Below, one piece after another: positions 31,762 through 44,017 of a DNA stretch of 64,000 nucleotides. The position numbers and the translations under genes are program-made. Location of the stretch: the NCBI RefSeq assembly GCF_020379485.1, contig NC_063446.1:25446610-25510609 (forward strand), given 5' to 3'. A model generated the notes under the pieces. The model saw nothing but the letters and a program-made list of their open reading frames with translations. It was not told where the DNA came from and searched no databases. Origin of the DNA: Brassica napus. Its lineage: Eukaryota; Streptophyta; Magnoliopsida; Brassicales; Brassicaceae. Within the stretch, counting starts at the first letter, position 1. Every line of letters starts with the position of its first letter.

Positions 31762-31808
<47 letters not shown>
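31762..31808. repeat. (TA)n microsatellite
   Basis: About 23 uninterrupted TA dinucleotides upstream of the putative membrane-protein gene. Confidence 0.95.
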
Positions 31809-31812
<4 letters not shown>

Positions 31813-32207
31813 AGGGTAGGAACTGAATTAGGGTTATTGACGGGTTTTAGATTATGCAGTACTAATAATAATAATTATTATCTAAAATTTAAAATATTAA
31901 TTTTAAAATAAAAAAATAATTCTTATAGATATTATGTTGCTATCCTAAAATTTTAAAATTCAAAAACAGAAAATACATAACTAGGTTTTTAATTTTATAC
32001 TAAATGTTTTACCAGCAGCACTTGTGGGTATAAAATTTAACATTTAGATCTAAAAATCCGATCGGACCCAAAAACACAAAAAAAAACTTCAAAAAGAATT
32101 TGTAACTGCACAAAGCCATACCATGCATGGAACAAACCCAACCCCAAACGAAGTAGCCGTTAACAGAACACATACATCCTTAAACAACTCAAACTGTAAC
32201 CCTTGTC

Positions 32208-32740
32208 TTCACTTCATTATACTTCTCCTCCTCGCAATAACGAGAGATCAGCAAACTCGTATCTCTCTGGCTCCCACTCGTTGAATATATCTTGTGCTCC
32301 TTTTACATCGTCTAGCTTGAACAAAGATGTAATCACACTTCTATACCCTTCATCATTACTCATGCTCCCCACGTTATCTTTCTTAATTGTACTCATTCCA
32401 CAGACGGTAAACTTCTTTTTTTAGTCGATGTTATCTCTACAGCCTTTAGTGTTGACCCTTCTGTTTCAGAAGACTTTGCCATTGTGTCCATCGTCCTCAC
32501 TTCAAAAATTTGAGCTTATATTGTGTTGCCATTCTCTCTCATACTTGTCCATCAAGTCAACGGCTGATACATCTGCGTTTACTCTCAAAAACGTTGTTCG
32601 CGGTGAGAGTAACGAACTGAACGTTGTTCTCCATCATCTCTTGCATGATCTCATCAACCTTACCTCGGTTAAAGGAGAGAGACATCATCGAGTTGTACGG
32701 CAAAAGGCCTTTGGTTGTTTCGTATTTATTTCAACATTAT
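32208..32740 (-). pseudogene. PPR-protein pseudogene fragment
   Basis: Minus-strand translation shows collinear pieces of a P-class pentatricopeptide protein: LLPYNSMMSLSFNRGKVDEI then MQEMMENNVQF, VNADVSAVDLMDKYEREWQ, VYRLWNEY, and GYRSVITSLFKLDDVKGAQD followed by IFNEWEPERYEF. These match the usual plant pattern (LWNxYK...GYRxVISSLLKLDD...FxEWE) that I recall. Frame changes (for example an extra T near 32,600) and stops interrupt it. The family works in organelle RNA processing; this copy is dead and truncated. Confidence 0.7.
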
Positions 32741-32759
32741 TTGGTTAACTCTTGAAGCA

Positions 32760-34371
32760 ATAATTTCATAATTTTGTATTTTATTTAATGAGTCAGAATT
32801 AAATTAAGAGAGTAAAACTAAATAATGTTGCCCATTTTCATTACTTAGCAAACAACGATTACAACATAAATACCAAAATAAAATCTAAACTAGAAACGAT
32901 AACTAGAAATGACAAACACAGACATTAAAACGATAGCGAAAGTCTTGTGGGACGTCTCCTTAACGCCAACGTAAGGAGCGTCGAGGCACTGCTAGCAGTT
33001 CTTCCCAAGCCTAAGATATGAGACGTTGAATGATGATGAGTTTTACCAAATCGATGAGGAGTTGATGTTAGACGCCCCGCAGGAGATGGTTCCGGTGGAG
33101 GTGGTGTCCGATGGAAGAAGACGGATCCGGCGATCAGCTTGTGGGTGAAATCAACGGTGATATGGTGGAGGGGATGAAGGAAACGAAGGATTCGATCTCG
33201 ACACATTTGGCGAGAGGTCGTGGATCTCCCAAATTTAAGGTGAAGGGTGCATCCTTCGCCGCCGTCGCGTCCTTAGCCGTCGTCGTCATCCTGAGGCTGA
33301 GGCTGATGTCGTTAAGGAATATTAGCGTACCTGAAGAGAACTACCATGAAGGCTGTGAAATAGCCGAAACCGGTGATGTAAAGGTCTTTCCCATCATCCA
33401 GTTTGGGTTGGTTGGATTATAAATGCAATCGCCAGGATACTGTCTGAAAGACATATGACATCTTCTATCGTGTAGAGTTTGGTGAGGCTTACGACATGTA
33501 GATAGGACAAGTAGTAGAACCAGAGGATACAAATTCCTGTTTCGAGAATCCCAATGAGCTAATTCCTGTTTTTGCAGAGATACAAATTCATCCACGTGCG
33601 CGTGAATCTGAAAATGGAACAAAAAAGAAAAAAGTTGGTATGAGATTACTCTGGAACGAAGCCGATTAGTCTCAGATGGACAAGCCTTTAAATTTAATAC
33701 AGAACAAGACCAAGCAGAAGAGGATCAAGCCGATGGAAAAATTGATGGACTGTCGTTGTACAATGAATATGCCAAATAGGAGATTGATGAGGACGATCTA
33801 CTCGATGAAGATTCAGCCATGGAGGTTTCATTGGTAACTGGGTTCGAAGCAATAGCTCCGATTGAGATAGCTAACACGGAAGCTGATTTGGAGGTGGAGA
33901 TGGCGACCGTTACGGTGGTTCCGGAGTTCTACCTTGTGGATGCGGACATCGATGCTCCTCCGATTGCCAAGCATCCCAATACAAAACCGACGATGAAGAA
34001 GAAAGTTCAATCCAGTCCATCTATGTTAGAGTTTGGGCTCACGGAACAGATTTTGGGTAAATGCCTTCAATCACCAAAGGACAAAGACAAAGTCAAAAGC
34101 ATGGGGGAGTAATGTTGGGCCAGGCCCAGTGGCTTATCACACACACCACCCATCTGCCCCCACTCAGCCAGCGCAACAAATCAAAAGGATCTCCATCGTA
34201 ATGAGGAGGAAGGAGTCTCAAACACCAAGTCTGACCAGACCGTGAACCCACCAGCAGCTTCAGGAGTGAAGACGCAAATTGGATGAGATCATTTTTTATT
34301 TCTAGAAAAAAATATCAGAAATTAAAACAAGTTGGATGTAAGTGTTTTTTGCTAATGATAATGTTTTTTCC
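32760..34371. other. Unclassified region with short open frames
   Basis: Contains several open frames of 60-105 codons on both strands (for example plus-strand 33,111-33,422 and 33,819-34,112). The latter is acidic then Lys-rich (ending KDKDKVKSMGE) and follows another acidic stretch broken by a stop. Composition resembles the non-conserved tail of a LINE or retroelement ORF1, but I see no diagnostic motif and assign no function. Confidence 0.3.
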
Positions 34372-34494
34372 AAGCTCAAATCACCTTTTGTAAAAACATA
34401 TTTCATTGTATTATTTTACTTAGTTATCGAATTAAAAAAAAAGGTACATTCAAGATGAAATGAGCATATGATCGATGTGCAAAACGATTTTTGG
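34372..34494. repeat. Repeat unit shared with 43,721-43,851
   Basis: About 123 bases nearly identical to 43,721-43,851, including CACCTTTTGTAAAAACATAT and GAGCATATGATCGATGTGC. Both copies are in the same orientation; one flanks the Helitron-like element, the other abuts the broken N-terminus of the DUF247 pseudogene. Confidence 0.85.
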
Positions 34495-34525
34495 TCTTTG
34501 TTTGAATAGAAAGATTTCATTAGCA

Positions 34526-37073
34526 TCCCTGTATATTAATTGAGGAACATTTGAAAAGATGTAACTTCAATTTTGTATTAATTAAAATAGGCCCCAATAT
34601 ATAGTTGACACTCAATTAGGTAGTCAATTACATTCAATTGAAAAATAAGTAGGTTCACATTCGATTTTTATATGTTGTTAGATACATAAGTTGGTCAAAC
34701 TATATGATATAATGATATGATATGTTATTTTCTTTCCTTAAATCAAACCTACGGAATTACCATAAATGACTAATATATATATGACAATTAATGATTTTAA
34801 TAATAAAGATTTGATATTAATTGAGGAACATTTGAAAGGATGTAACCTCAATTTTGTATTAATTAAAATAGGCCCCAATGTATAGGTGGCACTCAATTAG
34901 GTAGTCAATTACATTCAATTGAAAAATAAGTAGGTCCACATTCGATTTTTATATGTTGTTAGATACATAAGTTGGTCAAACTATATGATATAATGATATG
35001 ATATGTTATTTTCTTTCCTTAAATCAAACCTACGGAATTACCATAAATGACTAATATATATATGACAATTAATGGTTTTAATAATAAAGATTTGATAACA
35101 ATTTATATCTCCTCCATCATTTTTTGTTTAATTTTATATTATTAAAATAAATTAAACAATCAAATTAGCTATAAAAGTAAAATTTAGTTTTTTTCGTATA
35201 TGTTATATTTTAAATTTTTAAAAACGACAATAAATGACTAAAACTATTAAAATTATTATGTTAAAAATTAATGATTAATGGTTTAACATTTTTATTATAA
35301 GAAGATACACATGATTTTAAAACCATATGAGTAAAAAATATCATTTAATAATAAAATAAATAAATATATATATATATATAGATTAAACACTATAAACCAT
35401 AGGATTACATAAATATTTTAATATTAAAAGTTTCAATGAATTTTCAAGAACATTTATAAATTATAAACTTATTAAAGATTTCAGATTGAAAATTTTGTTA
35501 TCGATGATTTAAATATTTTGTTATAAAATGATATGAATGATCATAAAACCGTATGATTATAAATTCTTATTTAATAAATAACTATATAAAATATACTATT
35601 CTTAGAAAAATAGGTTGGTCCATCTTAACTTATATTACACTTTTTATTAAACTAACTATCGAATTGATAAATAACGTACCAAAAAATGTTTTGCACTTTC
35701 CTTAAATAAAAGCTACGAAATTACCTAATATGATTAACATATATGTGAAAATTAATTATTATAAATAATAAATATTTGATAACAATTTTTGTATCTTAGT
35801 TCTTTTTAAAAATTTTATATTATTAAAAGATATTAAAAATCACATTAAATATATAATAAAAAACATTTATATTTTTTTATATGTTATATTTTGAATTTTT
35901 CAAAACGTCTATAAATTATTAGAAATTTGAAGATCACCACTCTTAAAATTTTGTGATCAATAGATTATTTTTTTGTCATAATAAGTTACAAATGATCATA
36001 AAATTGTATTAATATGAACTTTTATTTAATATTATAAGAAGATACACATGATTTTAAAACCATATGAGTAAAAAATATCATTTAATAATAAAACATATAT
36101 ATATATATTAAACTATATACCATAAGATTACATAAATATTTTAATATTAAAACTTTCAATGAATTTTCAAAAACATTTATAAATTATAAACTTATTAAAG
36201 ATTTCACATTGAAAATTTTGTTATCGATGATTTAAATATTCAGTTATAAAACGATATGAATGATCATAGAAGTGTATGATTATAAATTCTCATTTAATAA
36301 ATGACTATATAAAATATATTATTCTTAAAAAAATAGGTTGGTCCATCTTAACTTACATTATATTTTTTATTAAACTAACTATCGAATATTCGAATTGATA
36401 AATAATCTACCAAATATTGTTTTTGCACTTTCCTTAATTAGAAGCTACGAAATTACCTAATATGATTAACGTATATATGAAAATTAATTATTATGAATAA
36501 TAAATATTTGATAACAATTTTGGTATCTTAGTTCTTTTTTTAATTTTATATTATTAAAAGATATTAAAAAAATCACATTAAATATATAATAAAAACATTT
36601 ATATTTTTTCTTATATGTTATATTTGGAATTTTTCAAAACGTCTATATATTATTAGAAATTTGAAGATTCTCACTCTGAAAATTTTGTGATCAATAGATT
36701 ATTTTTTTTGTTATAATAAGTTACAAATGATCATAAAATATAACGCATATGAATTTTTATTTAATAAATATTCAAACTAAATAATATATATATTTTATAT
36801 ATATTTAAAGCAACAAGATTGGCTGATCAATTTAGTTGTCCAGTTGAAATCTTTCAAAAGTATGTGAAAGACTAAAGTCAAAGTAAATATGGATTTAGAA
36901 TAGTAGTTATATTTTACTAAGCAAAATAACGAAAAAAACCGAACCGAATCGAAACCAACCCGATATCTGGATTGAACACCCCTAATCCAAATGAAGCCAA
37001 ACTATTGTTTCATTCTCCAAAATATAATAAAAATAATAACCTAATTCCGCGCAAGGCGCGGGTCTTATGCTAG
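34526..37073 (+). mobile_element. Non-autonomous Helitron-like element
   Basis: The 3' end shows a Helitron terminus: a GC-rich hairpin CCGCGC-AAG-GCGCGG (37,047-37,061) about nine bases before CTAG, followed by T. The likely 5' end is TCCCTGTATATTAATTGAGG preceded by A, consistent with insertion between A and T. The interior is very AT-rich, non-coding and internally duplicated: about 34,535-34,806 repeats at 34,813-35,096, and about 35,290-36,010 repeats at 36,025-36,790. No Rep/helicase gene, so it would depend on another element. Confidence 0.7.
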
Positions 37074-37313
37074 TTATTATTAGTTACTTTGTTTGATATA
37101 ATGTTAATTGCACATCTGGTCTTTAGATGATTTCTATGTTAGCATTAGCAACATAGATTTAAACATTGATAATCACACACCAATAAAGATTTTATGTATT
37201 TTAAATATCAGTACAAAAAATTATACCAAAACCCGGAATTGTACGATATCAACATTCTTATTTTTAAGCTTAAAGATAACATATAAATAAACACAATGCC
37301 TTTTTAAAGAAAG

Positions 37314-37752
37314 TATTGAAGTTAAACTTGATTTTGGGTTATGCTTAATTATGGGCCAATAAACTACTAAACCCAAAATTAAGTTTAAGTTTTAGAATCT
37401 TTGTAGAATTATCATCACCTCCTCAAGAAGAAAAAAAATCTAGATATTGTATTAGAAAGATCTAGAGAATAAGAAAATATCTAAGAAGTAAGGAGGTGAT
37501 GGTGGAATAATCTAGATCTTTGTAAGATAGTTTAGCAGGCTATAAATACCTCATCATCATTTCATCTGTAACAACACAACAAGTTGAATAAGTAAAGTAT
37601 AAGAAAGAGTGTTCTACTCAAAGTTCTCTAAATCTTTTGAGAGTTCTTCCATATTATTCTTCATACTTAGAAATTCTCTTGGTTCTTTCGGGTTCTCGGG
37701 TATTACGGTCTTGGGCTAGTGCTAAGCACTATCAAAGGGTGGTTTTCTTACA
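37314..37752 (+). repeat. 5' LTR of Copia element A
   Basis: 439 bp. Begins TATTGAAGTTAAAC, has a TATA-like GCTATAAATACC near 37,540 and ends CTTACA directly before the primer-binding site. A TTGGTTC...GGGCTAGTGCTAAGC end is shared with the 3' copy. Confidence 0.9.
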
Positions 37753-37824
37753 TGGTATCAGAGCCAAGCTAATCTTGTGCTCATCAAGATCGGGTTTTAA
37801 AGAGAGCTCGGGTCTATTCTAAGT

Positions 37825-40800
37825 ATGGAATCAACGGGTCGTGTTGTTGGATTGGGAATGGAAATCCTAAACCAATCTAACTACCGGTTATGGAAGTCAT
37901 GCATGGAGTCATACCTGGTGAGTGAGGACTTATGGGATGTCGTCGGTGGTAACAACACAACACCACCAAGGGGAAATGCTGCAACCCCGGAAGCGACAAA
38001 GGAGTGGACACGGAAGAATGCCAAGGCGGAGTTTGCTTGGAAGAGGTCCATATCTTCAAGCATATTTGAGCATGTCTCAAGGTGTACTTCCGCTAGTTCC
38101 ATTTGGCAAGCTTTAGATCAACTGTTCAACAAGAATAATGAGGTTAAGCTACAATTATTATAGAATGAGCTTGCGAATGCGAAGCAGGGGGAGTCTTCAA
38201 TCTCGGAGTTTTTTATCAAGGTAAAGAACCTATGCTCTGAGATTAATACTCTAAATCCGGAGGAGTCAATTTCTGAAGCACGGTTGAAGCGGTCTATCAT
38301 TCGAGGTCTACGGCCTGAATATACACCGTTTGTGACTTCGGTTCAAGGATGGGCTACACAGCCTTCCTTGGAAGAGTTTGAAAATCTGCTAGCTTCACAA
38401 GAGTCATTAGCCATGTAAATGTCAGGAGTTAAAATTAATGATGACTCGGGAAGCGCCTTTGTAGCTCGGAGACAACAAAGATTCAAGGCGAAAAACAAAG
38501 ATGGAGGTTCAAGACACAATGATGAAAGTGAAAGATCTTCTATGGATAAGAAAAAGTTTAAGTGCTACCGGTGTGGAAAGCTTGGGAATTTCAAAAAGGA
38601 TTGTCGAGTCAAGTTGAAGGAAACAAATATGGTGGAGTCAAAAATTCATACGGAAGACAAAGAATGGGGGAAATGTTTCACGGTGGAGGCTACACATCCA
38701 GGTACACCCACAACTAAGAACTTGAGAAATGATTGGATTGTAGACTCGGGTTGTAGCCATCATATTACCGGAGATGAGAAGTTATTTTCTAGTCTTCGAC
38801 GTCATGACGGAAAAGAAACCATTATTACCGCTGATAATTCAATCCATCGAGTTGAGAAGGAAGGGACTATTGTCATTAAAGGAGATGATGAAGAACCGAT
38901 CACCCTCAAGAATGTGTACCATGTCCCTGGAGTAAAGAAGAATCTTCTTTCGGTGGTGAATGCGGTCGACTCAGGTAATTATGTTCTATTTGGCCCAAGA
39001 GACGTTAAGTTCTTAAGGAATATTAAAGAATTAAAGGCGGATGTTGTTCACACTGGAGCACGCGTCAAAGATTTATATGTTTTATCGGCCTCACACGCCT
39101 ATGTGGAGAAGATGAGTACGAATGAAAATGCTTCCATCTGGCATGCCAGACTTGGCCATATAAATATGACCAAGCTTAAGGTCATGGTGAATAAAGACTT
39201 GGTTCATGGGCTTCCAAAGTTGAAGATTCAAAATGGAGGAAAAATTTGCGAAGGTTGTTAATATGGAAAGTCACATAGACTTCCATTTGATTATTCAACC
39301 TCAAGATGCAGCGGTCCATTCGAGAAGGTCCATAGTGATTTGATGGGTCCAACAAGAACATCCTCCTATTCCGGGTTTCGCTACATGTTGCTGTTTGTAG
39401 ATGATTTCTCACGGTACACTTGGGTATATTTTGTGAAGGAAAAATCAGAAGTATTTCAAAGATTTCAAGAATTCAAGGTTACCGTGGAAGGAGAGTTTGG
39501 TCGGAAGCTAAAGACTATAAGGACGGATAATGGAGGAGAATTTATGTCAAAGGAGTTCCTCTCTTTTTGCCAAAAGAATGGTATTAAGAGAGAATATACA
39601 TGCCCGTATACACCTCAACAAAATTGGAGTAGCAGAAAGAAAGATTAGACATCTAACCGAGACTTGCAGAAGCTGGCTACATGACAAGAATTTGCCTAAG
39701 GCCTTATGGGCAGAAGGCATGAGATGTGCAGCTTATGTCATCAACCGGATGCCACTCAGTCCAAACAACATGAAGTCTCCTTACGAGATGATTCACAGGA
39801 AGAAGCCAATGGTGAAACATCTCAGAATATTTGGATCAGTCTGTTACGTCCATGTGTTCGACTCTCAAAGAACAAAGTTGGAAGCAAAGGCAAGGAAGTG
39901 TATCTTTGTCGGTTATGATGAACAACAGAAGGGCTGGAGGTGTATGGATCCCGAGACACATAAATACACAGTGTCTCGTGATGTTGTCTTTGACGAAGTT
40001 TCATCCTACTATGGACCACATCAAGTCTTAGATGAGCAAGATGGTTCAGGTTCCTCTAAGACTATTGAACAAATTATTCAAGTTCCAAGTGATAATAAAA
40101 GCTTTTACAATGAGGCTCAAGGTGAAAGGGGGAGTGTTGACCAAGATGAAGAAGAGGAGCATGATCATGGTTCTGTCGTAAATCAACGACCAAAAAGGAA
40201 CATTGTCAAACCCGCTCGGTTCAGAGATGAAAGGTTCGTCACCACTTACTCTTGTTACTTTGCAGCTCCTCTAGATGAAGATGAACCATCATCTTATGAA
40301 GAAGCAAAAGGAGTTGAGGAATGGATGACCGCAATGAAGGAGGAGATTAATGCTCTCATGAAAAATGAAACTTGGAATTTGGTTCCGAAACCCAAGGATG
40401 CTCAGCCTGTTTCTTGTAAATGGGTGTATCGACTAAAGCGAAAAGCAGATGGAAGCATTGATAGATACAAAGCAAGGTTGGTTGCTCGAGGGTTCTCTCA
40501 GAAGTACATGGAAGATTATGATGAGACCTTCAGTCCAGTAGCAAAGATGACTACGGTACGCTCACTCTTATCTTTAGCTGCAAGCTTTGGATTGAAATTA
40601 TGGCAGTTAGATGTGAAGAATGCTTTTCTCTATGGTGAGCTTGATAAAGAAATATTTATAGAGCAACCACCTGGTTTTGAATCACAAGAATATCCTAACC
40701 ATGTGTGCAAGCTAAAGAAGGCCTTGTACGGGTTAAAACAAGCTCCACGAGCTTGGTATGGAAAGCTTGCTCAATTTCTTCAGTTTTGCGGGTATATGGC

Positions 40801-41824
40801 ATCAAGTGCTGATCCAAGCCTATTCTTCAAGAGAAGTGGAAAAGTCCATGTAGTAGTTCTCCTCTACGTGGATGATATGATCATTACTGGAAATGACGAT
40901 GCTGAAATTGCTCGTCTACAAGAGGATATGTCGGTGAGGTTTGAGATGAAGAAATTAGGCGAGCTGAATCACTTTCTTGGTCTAGAGGTCGAGAGGGTAA
41001 AGGATGGAATATTCATCGGCCAACAAGGTTATGCAAAAAGGATTGTTGACAGGTTTGGAGTACACCAAGGAAAGGTACGTTCTACTCCACTGGATACTAA
41101 CATAAGGCTCAAACGCGATGAAGGATCCTTGTTAGCCAATCCTCGACCTTATCGCTCTCTTGTTGGAAGTCTTTTATACTTAACCATTACAAGACCAGAT
41201 ATTGTCTTTGCGGTTGGCCCTGTAAGCCGGTTTATGCAGGAACCAAGGAAGCCACATCTAGAAGCGGCAAAGAAGATATTAAAGTATGTGAAGACAACTC
41301 TTGGCATGGGACTGATGTACAAGTATAATGCCAAGGTTTCTCTTCATGGTTTCACAGATGCTGACTTTGGTGGAGATTTAGATGATCGAAAATCGACTTC
41401 GGGTTTTGTGTTCTTGTGTGGAGACACAAGCATTTCATGGTGCAGCAAGAAACAAGCAACGGTGTCTTTGTCTACTACCGAAGCAGAGTATAAAGCTTCA
41501 ACACTCGCAGCCCAAGAATGTATATGGCTTCGAAGACTCTTTGAAGACTTGTTTGAGCCAATCAATAAATCGACTACCATCTATGGAGATAATCAAAGTG
41601 CTATCAAGATGGCTAATAATCCAGTGTTCCATGGAAGAACGAAACACATTGAATTGTAACATCATTTCATAAGAGAGAAGGTGCTTGATGGAACAATTGA
41701 AGCATTGGAGGTTCGAAGCGAGGACAACACTGCTGATATCTTCACCAAGTCGTTACCTAAAGGTCAGTTCGAGATACTCCGCTCCAAGCTCGGAATGGTG
41801 GATAAAATCAAGTTTAAGGGGGAG
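37825..41824 (+). pseudogene. Copia gag-pol polyprotein, element A, disabled
   Basis: One long frame starting MESTGRVVGLGM. In order: a gag region; a CCHC zinc knuckle CYRCGKLGNFKKDC; protease DWIVDSGCSHH; GAG-pre-integrase IWHARLGHINM; integrase core with HSDLMGP and RTDNGGEF; RT with CKWVYRLKRKADG, QLDVKNAFLYG and the catalytic YVDDM; RNase H DADFGGD and STTEAEY. It is broken by in-frame stops at 38,161, 38,416, 39,259 and 41,657 and by a one-base insertion near 39,620 in the integrase. It cannot make an intact polyprotein without outside help. Confidence 0.93.
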
Positions 41825-42278
41825 TACTGAAGTTAAACTTGATTTTGGGTTATGCTTAATTATGGGCCAATAAACTACTAAACCCAAAATTAAGCTCAAG
41901 TTCTAGAATCTTTCTAGAATTATCATCACCTCCTCAAGAAGAAAAAAAATCTAGATATTGTATTAGAAAAATCTAGAGAATAAGAAAATATCTAAGAAGT
42001 AAGGAGGTGATGGTGGAATAATCTAGATCTTTGTAAGATAGTTTAGGAGGCTATAAATACCTCATCATCCTTTCATTTGTAACAACACAACAAGTTGAAT
42101 AAGTAGAGTATAAGAAAGTTTTCTTAAAGAAAGAGTGTTCTACTCAAAGTTCTCTAAATCTTTTGAGAGTTCTTTCATATTATTCTTCATACTTAGAAAT
42201 TCTCTTGGTTCTTTCGGGTTCTCGGGTATTACGGTCTTGGGCTAGTGCTAAGCACTATCAAAGGGTGGTTTCCTTACA
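41825..42278 (+). repeat. 3' LTR of Copia element A
   Basis: 454 bp, starting TACTGAAGTTAAAC after a purine-rich AAGGGGGAG tract. It has an extra ~15 bases (GTTTTCTTAAAGAAA-like) relative to the 5' LTR. Confidence 0.9.
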
Positions 42279-42301
42279 GAAAGCTGTATAAATAATGAAA
42301 G

Positions 42302-43731
42302 TTAGGAAGGTGGATTATAATAAGCATAAGCAGCATAAAAACTTTGAGATAATGTGAGGACGAGTAGAATTACTGCAGCGCAGAACGAGACAATTGCCCA
42401 TGGATTATTGAAGTACTTGTGTCTCAAGGTCGCCCTCCAAGCATTCCACTTTTGATTGTAATAACGGTTAACCTCAACAGATAAACGAGATAGATAACTA
42501 TCTTCGGTATCAAAAACAACTTCTTCACATAACCGGTTGAACAAATTTGCAACTTCAGAATCGCTCCCTAGCCAATGTTCGATAATACCACAGTAGTGTA
42601 AGTAGCTAACATCTTCATGAGAATCTATTAGATTGTCCATGAAGATTATTTAGGATGTTATGTCATTCCTCGAGTCAATATGGCACTGTTCAAAAGCTAT
42701 AAGGTTCAAGAAAAGAGATTTTGTACCTACAAAACAAAAATGCAAGGAAATAAGGAATCATGTAACTTTCTTGTTTTAATTTTTATTTATTTGTTACATC
42801 ATCTAGATTTCTTGTTGGTGTAAACAAATCAAACTCTTTTCCATTGCTTACATCATTTTGAATAAGTCAATATATAAGGAATAATCTATGACACTTCCTT
42901 ACTTTAGCCGTTTGATATATGATGAATAAATAAGGGAAGAACGTGACAACATTACTTTTATCACACGGATTTTTAAAAAGAGATGTATGTAGTGTGGAAA
43001 ACGTGAACGTACCGTCATGAATAAGTAGCCTGGGTCTCTCTAAATAACCGTTATTGAATGGAATATCCCAGAACCGGTCGGTTTTCCTTCTCCTAAACTT
43101 AATACCGGCCTCTCTCAGTTCCGTTACGCAATGTATCAGCTGTTGTCTGCGCTTGTCCGCCACGCGCGTATTCCGAGAAGACCATCTCTTTCGTTTAGGA
43201 CTAGACCGGAGCAGACTTCTACGGAAAACATCAAGACAGTGCAACTCTCCCATGTCGGCAAACGGGTCAAAGGCTTTTTCTCTTGCCAGATAGTTCTCGA
43301 GTTTTGACTGGTCGGTCTTGGTCATTGGCTCATCCGTTGGCATTAATGGATCAAAGAACCGAACTGCTAATTGCGCCACTAAACCGGTTTGGTTGCGTGT
43401 ACCAAGCTGTAGCTCTAATAACCGGTTTAGTACAAACAAGGTAAGTTGATTTTCCAGCATTATCATATCACGTTTAATTGAATGCATCGATCCTCTCATT
43501 GCAAAAACCGGATCATTACGTGCATATCTACACAAATACAAAAAAAAAAAAAAAAAATTCAAAATCAAAATGATCGAACCCGGTTTAGCAATTATTTGAG
43601 AAAACCGGAAGCTTACCCGAGTTCTGTGAATCGAATCCTTCAACGGCTCCTCTGAAGAGCTCAAGCACAAAACAACCATCAAGAACAAGCATTTCAATAA
43701 ACTCATTGCTGCTCAAACTTGTTTTTTCCAT
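42302..43731 (-). pseudogene. DUF247 (UPF0481) protein pseudogene, N-terminally truncated
   Basis: Minus-strand blocks match plant DUF247 proteins: SSNEFIEMLVLDGCFVLELF, YARNDPVFAMRGSMHSIKRD then MIMLENQLTLFVLNRLLELQ, FNNGYLERPRLLIHDGT, then FLNLIAFEQCHID, and the C-terminal SYLHYCGIIEHWL...LTLSQSFYAAYAYYNPPS with its membrane helix. Defects: the usual ~100 or more N-terminal residues are missing, a 116-bp insertion/intron near 43,530 leaves the two sides out of phase, and an in-frame stop lies at 42,650. The function of DUF247 proteins is mostly unknown (some act in grass self-incompatibility). The Copia element A inserted just past its 3' end. Confidence 0.8.
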
Positions 43732-43851
43732 GCTCGAATCACCTTTTGTAAAAACATATTTCATTGTATTATTTTACTTAGTTATCGAATTAAAAAAAAG
43801 GTACATTCAAGATGAAATGAGCATATGATCGATGTGCAAAACGATTTTTGG
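43721..43851. repeat. Second copy of the 34,372-34,494 repeat
   Basis: Same sequence and orientation as 34,372-34,494. It begins exactly where similarity to DUF247 stops, so the rearrangement that removed the DUF247 N-terminus probably joined this segment to it. Confidence 0.8.
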
Positions 43852-44017
43852 AAGGTCACAGCTGGAACGTGAATACGTAACAAAATTACAATCACGACTT
43901 CCTTTGCAAGACTAGAACCAGCATGAATGACAAGTCTTGAAATACATTTAACAGAGAAGAAGGAACTGTTACAAGATCAACACAGGAACAAGTAGAGTGT
44001 TCTGATCAATGAACTAT

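Larger units (their letters stand above)
37314..42278 (+). mobile_element. Copia LTR retrotransposon (element A), degenerate
   Basis: A complete element bounded by LTRs 37,314-37,752 and 41,825-42,278 with a 5-bp target duplication GAAAG (37,309-37,313 and 42,279-42,283). A primer-binding site TGGTATCAGAGCC follows the 5' LTR at 37,753 (initiator-Met tRNA type). The order protease-integrase-RT-RNase H is Copia type. By eye the LTRs differ by about 12 substitutions plus one ~15-base indel, roughly 2.7%. The LTR ends read TA...CA rather than TG...CA. Confidence 0.92.

Noticed and set aside
33819..34112. Acidic 97-codon open frame as a gene
   Set aside because: Preceded in frame by a stop after more coding-like sequence and without any recognisable domain; more likely part of a decayed element.
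34500..37080. Long AT-rich repeated region as a CRISPR-like or centromeric satellite
   Set aside because: Only two copies of each unit, no regular spacers, and a Helitron 3' end explains the boundaries.
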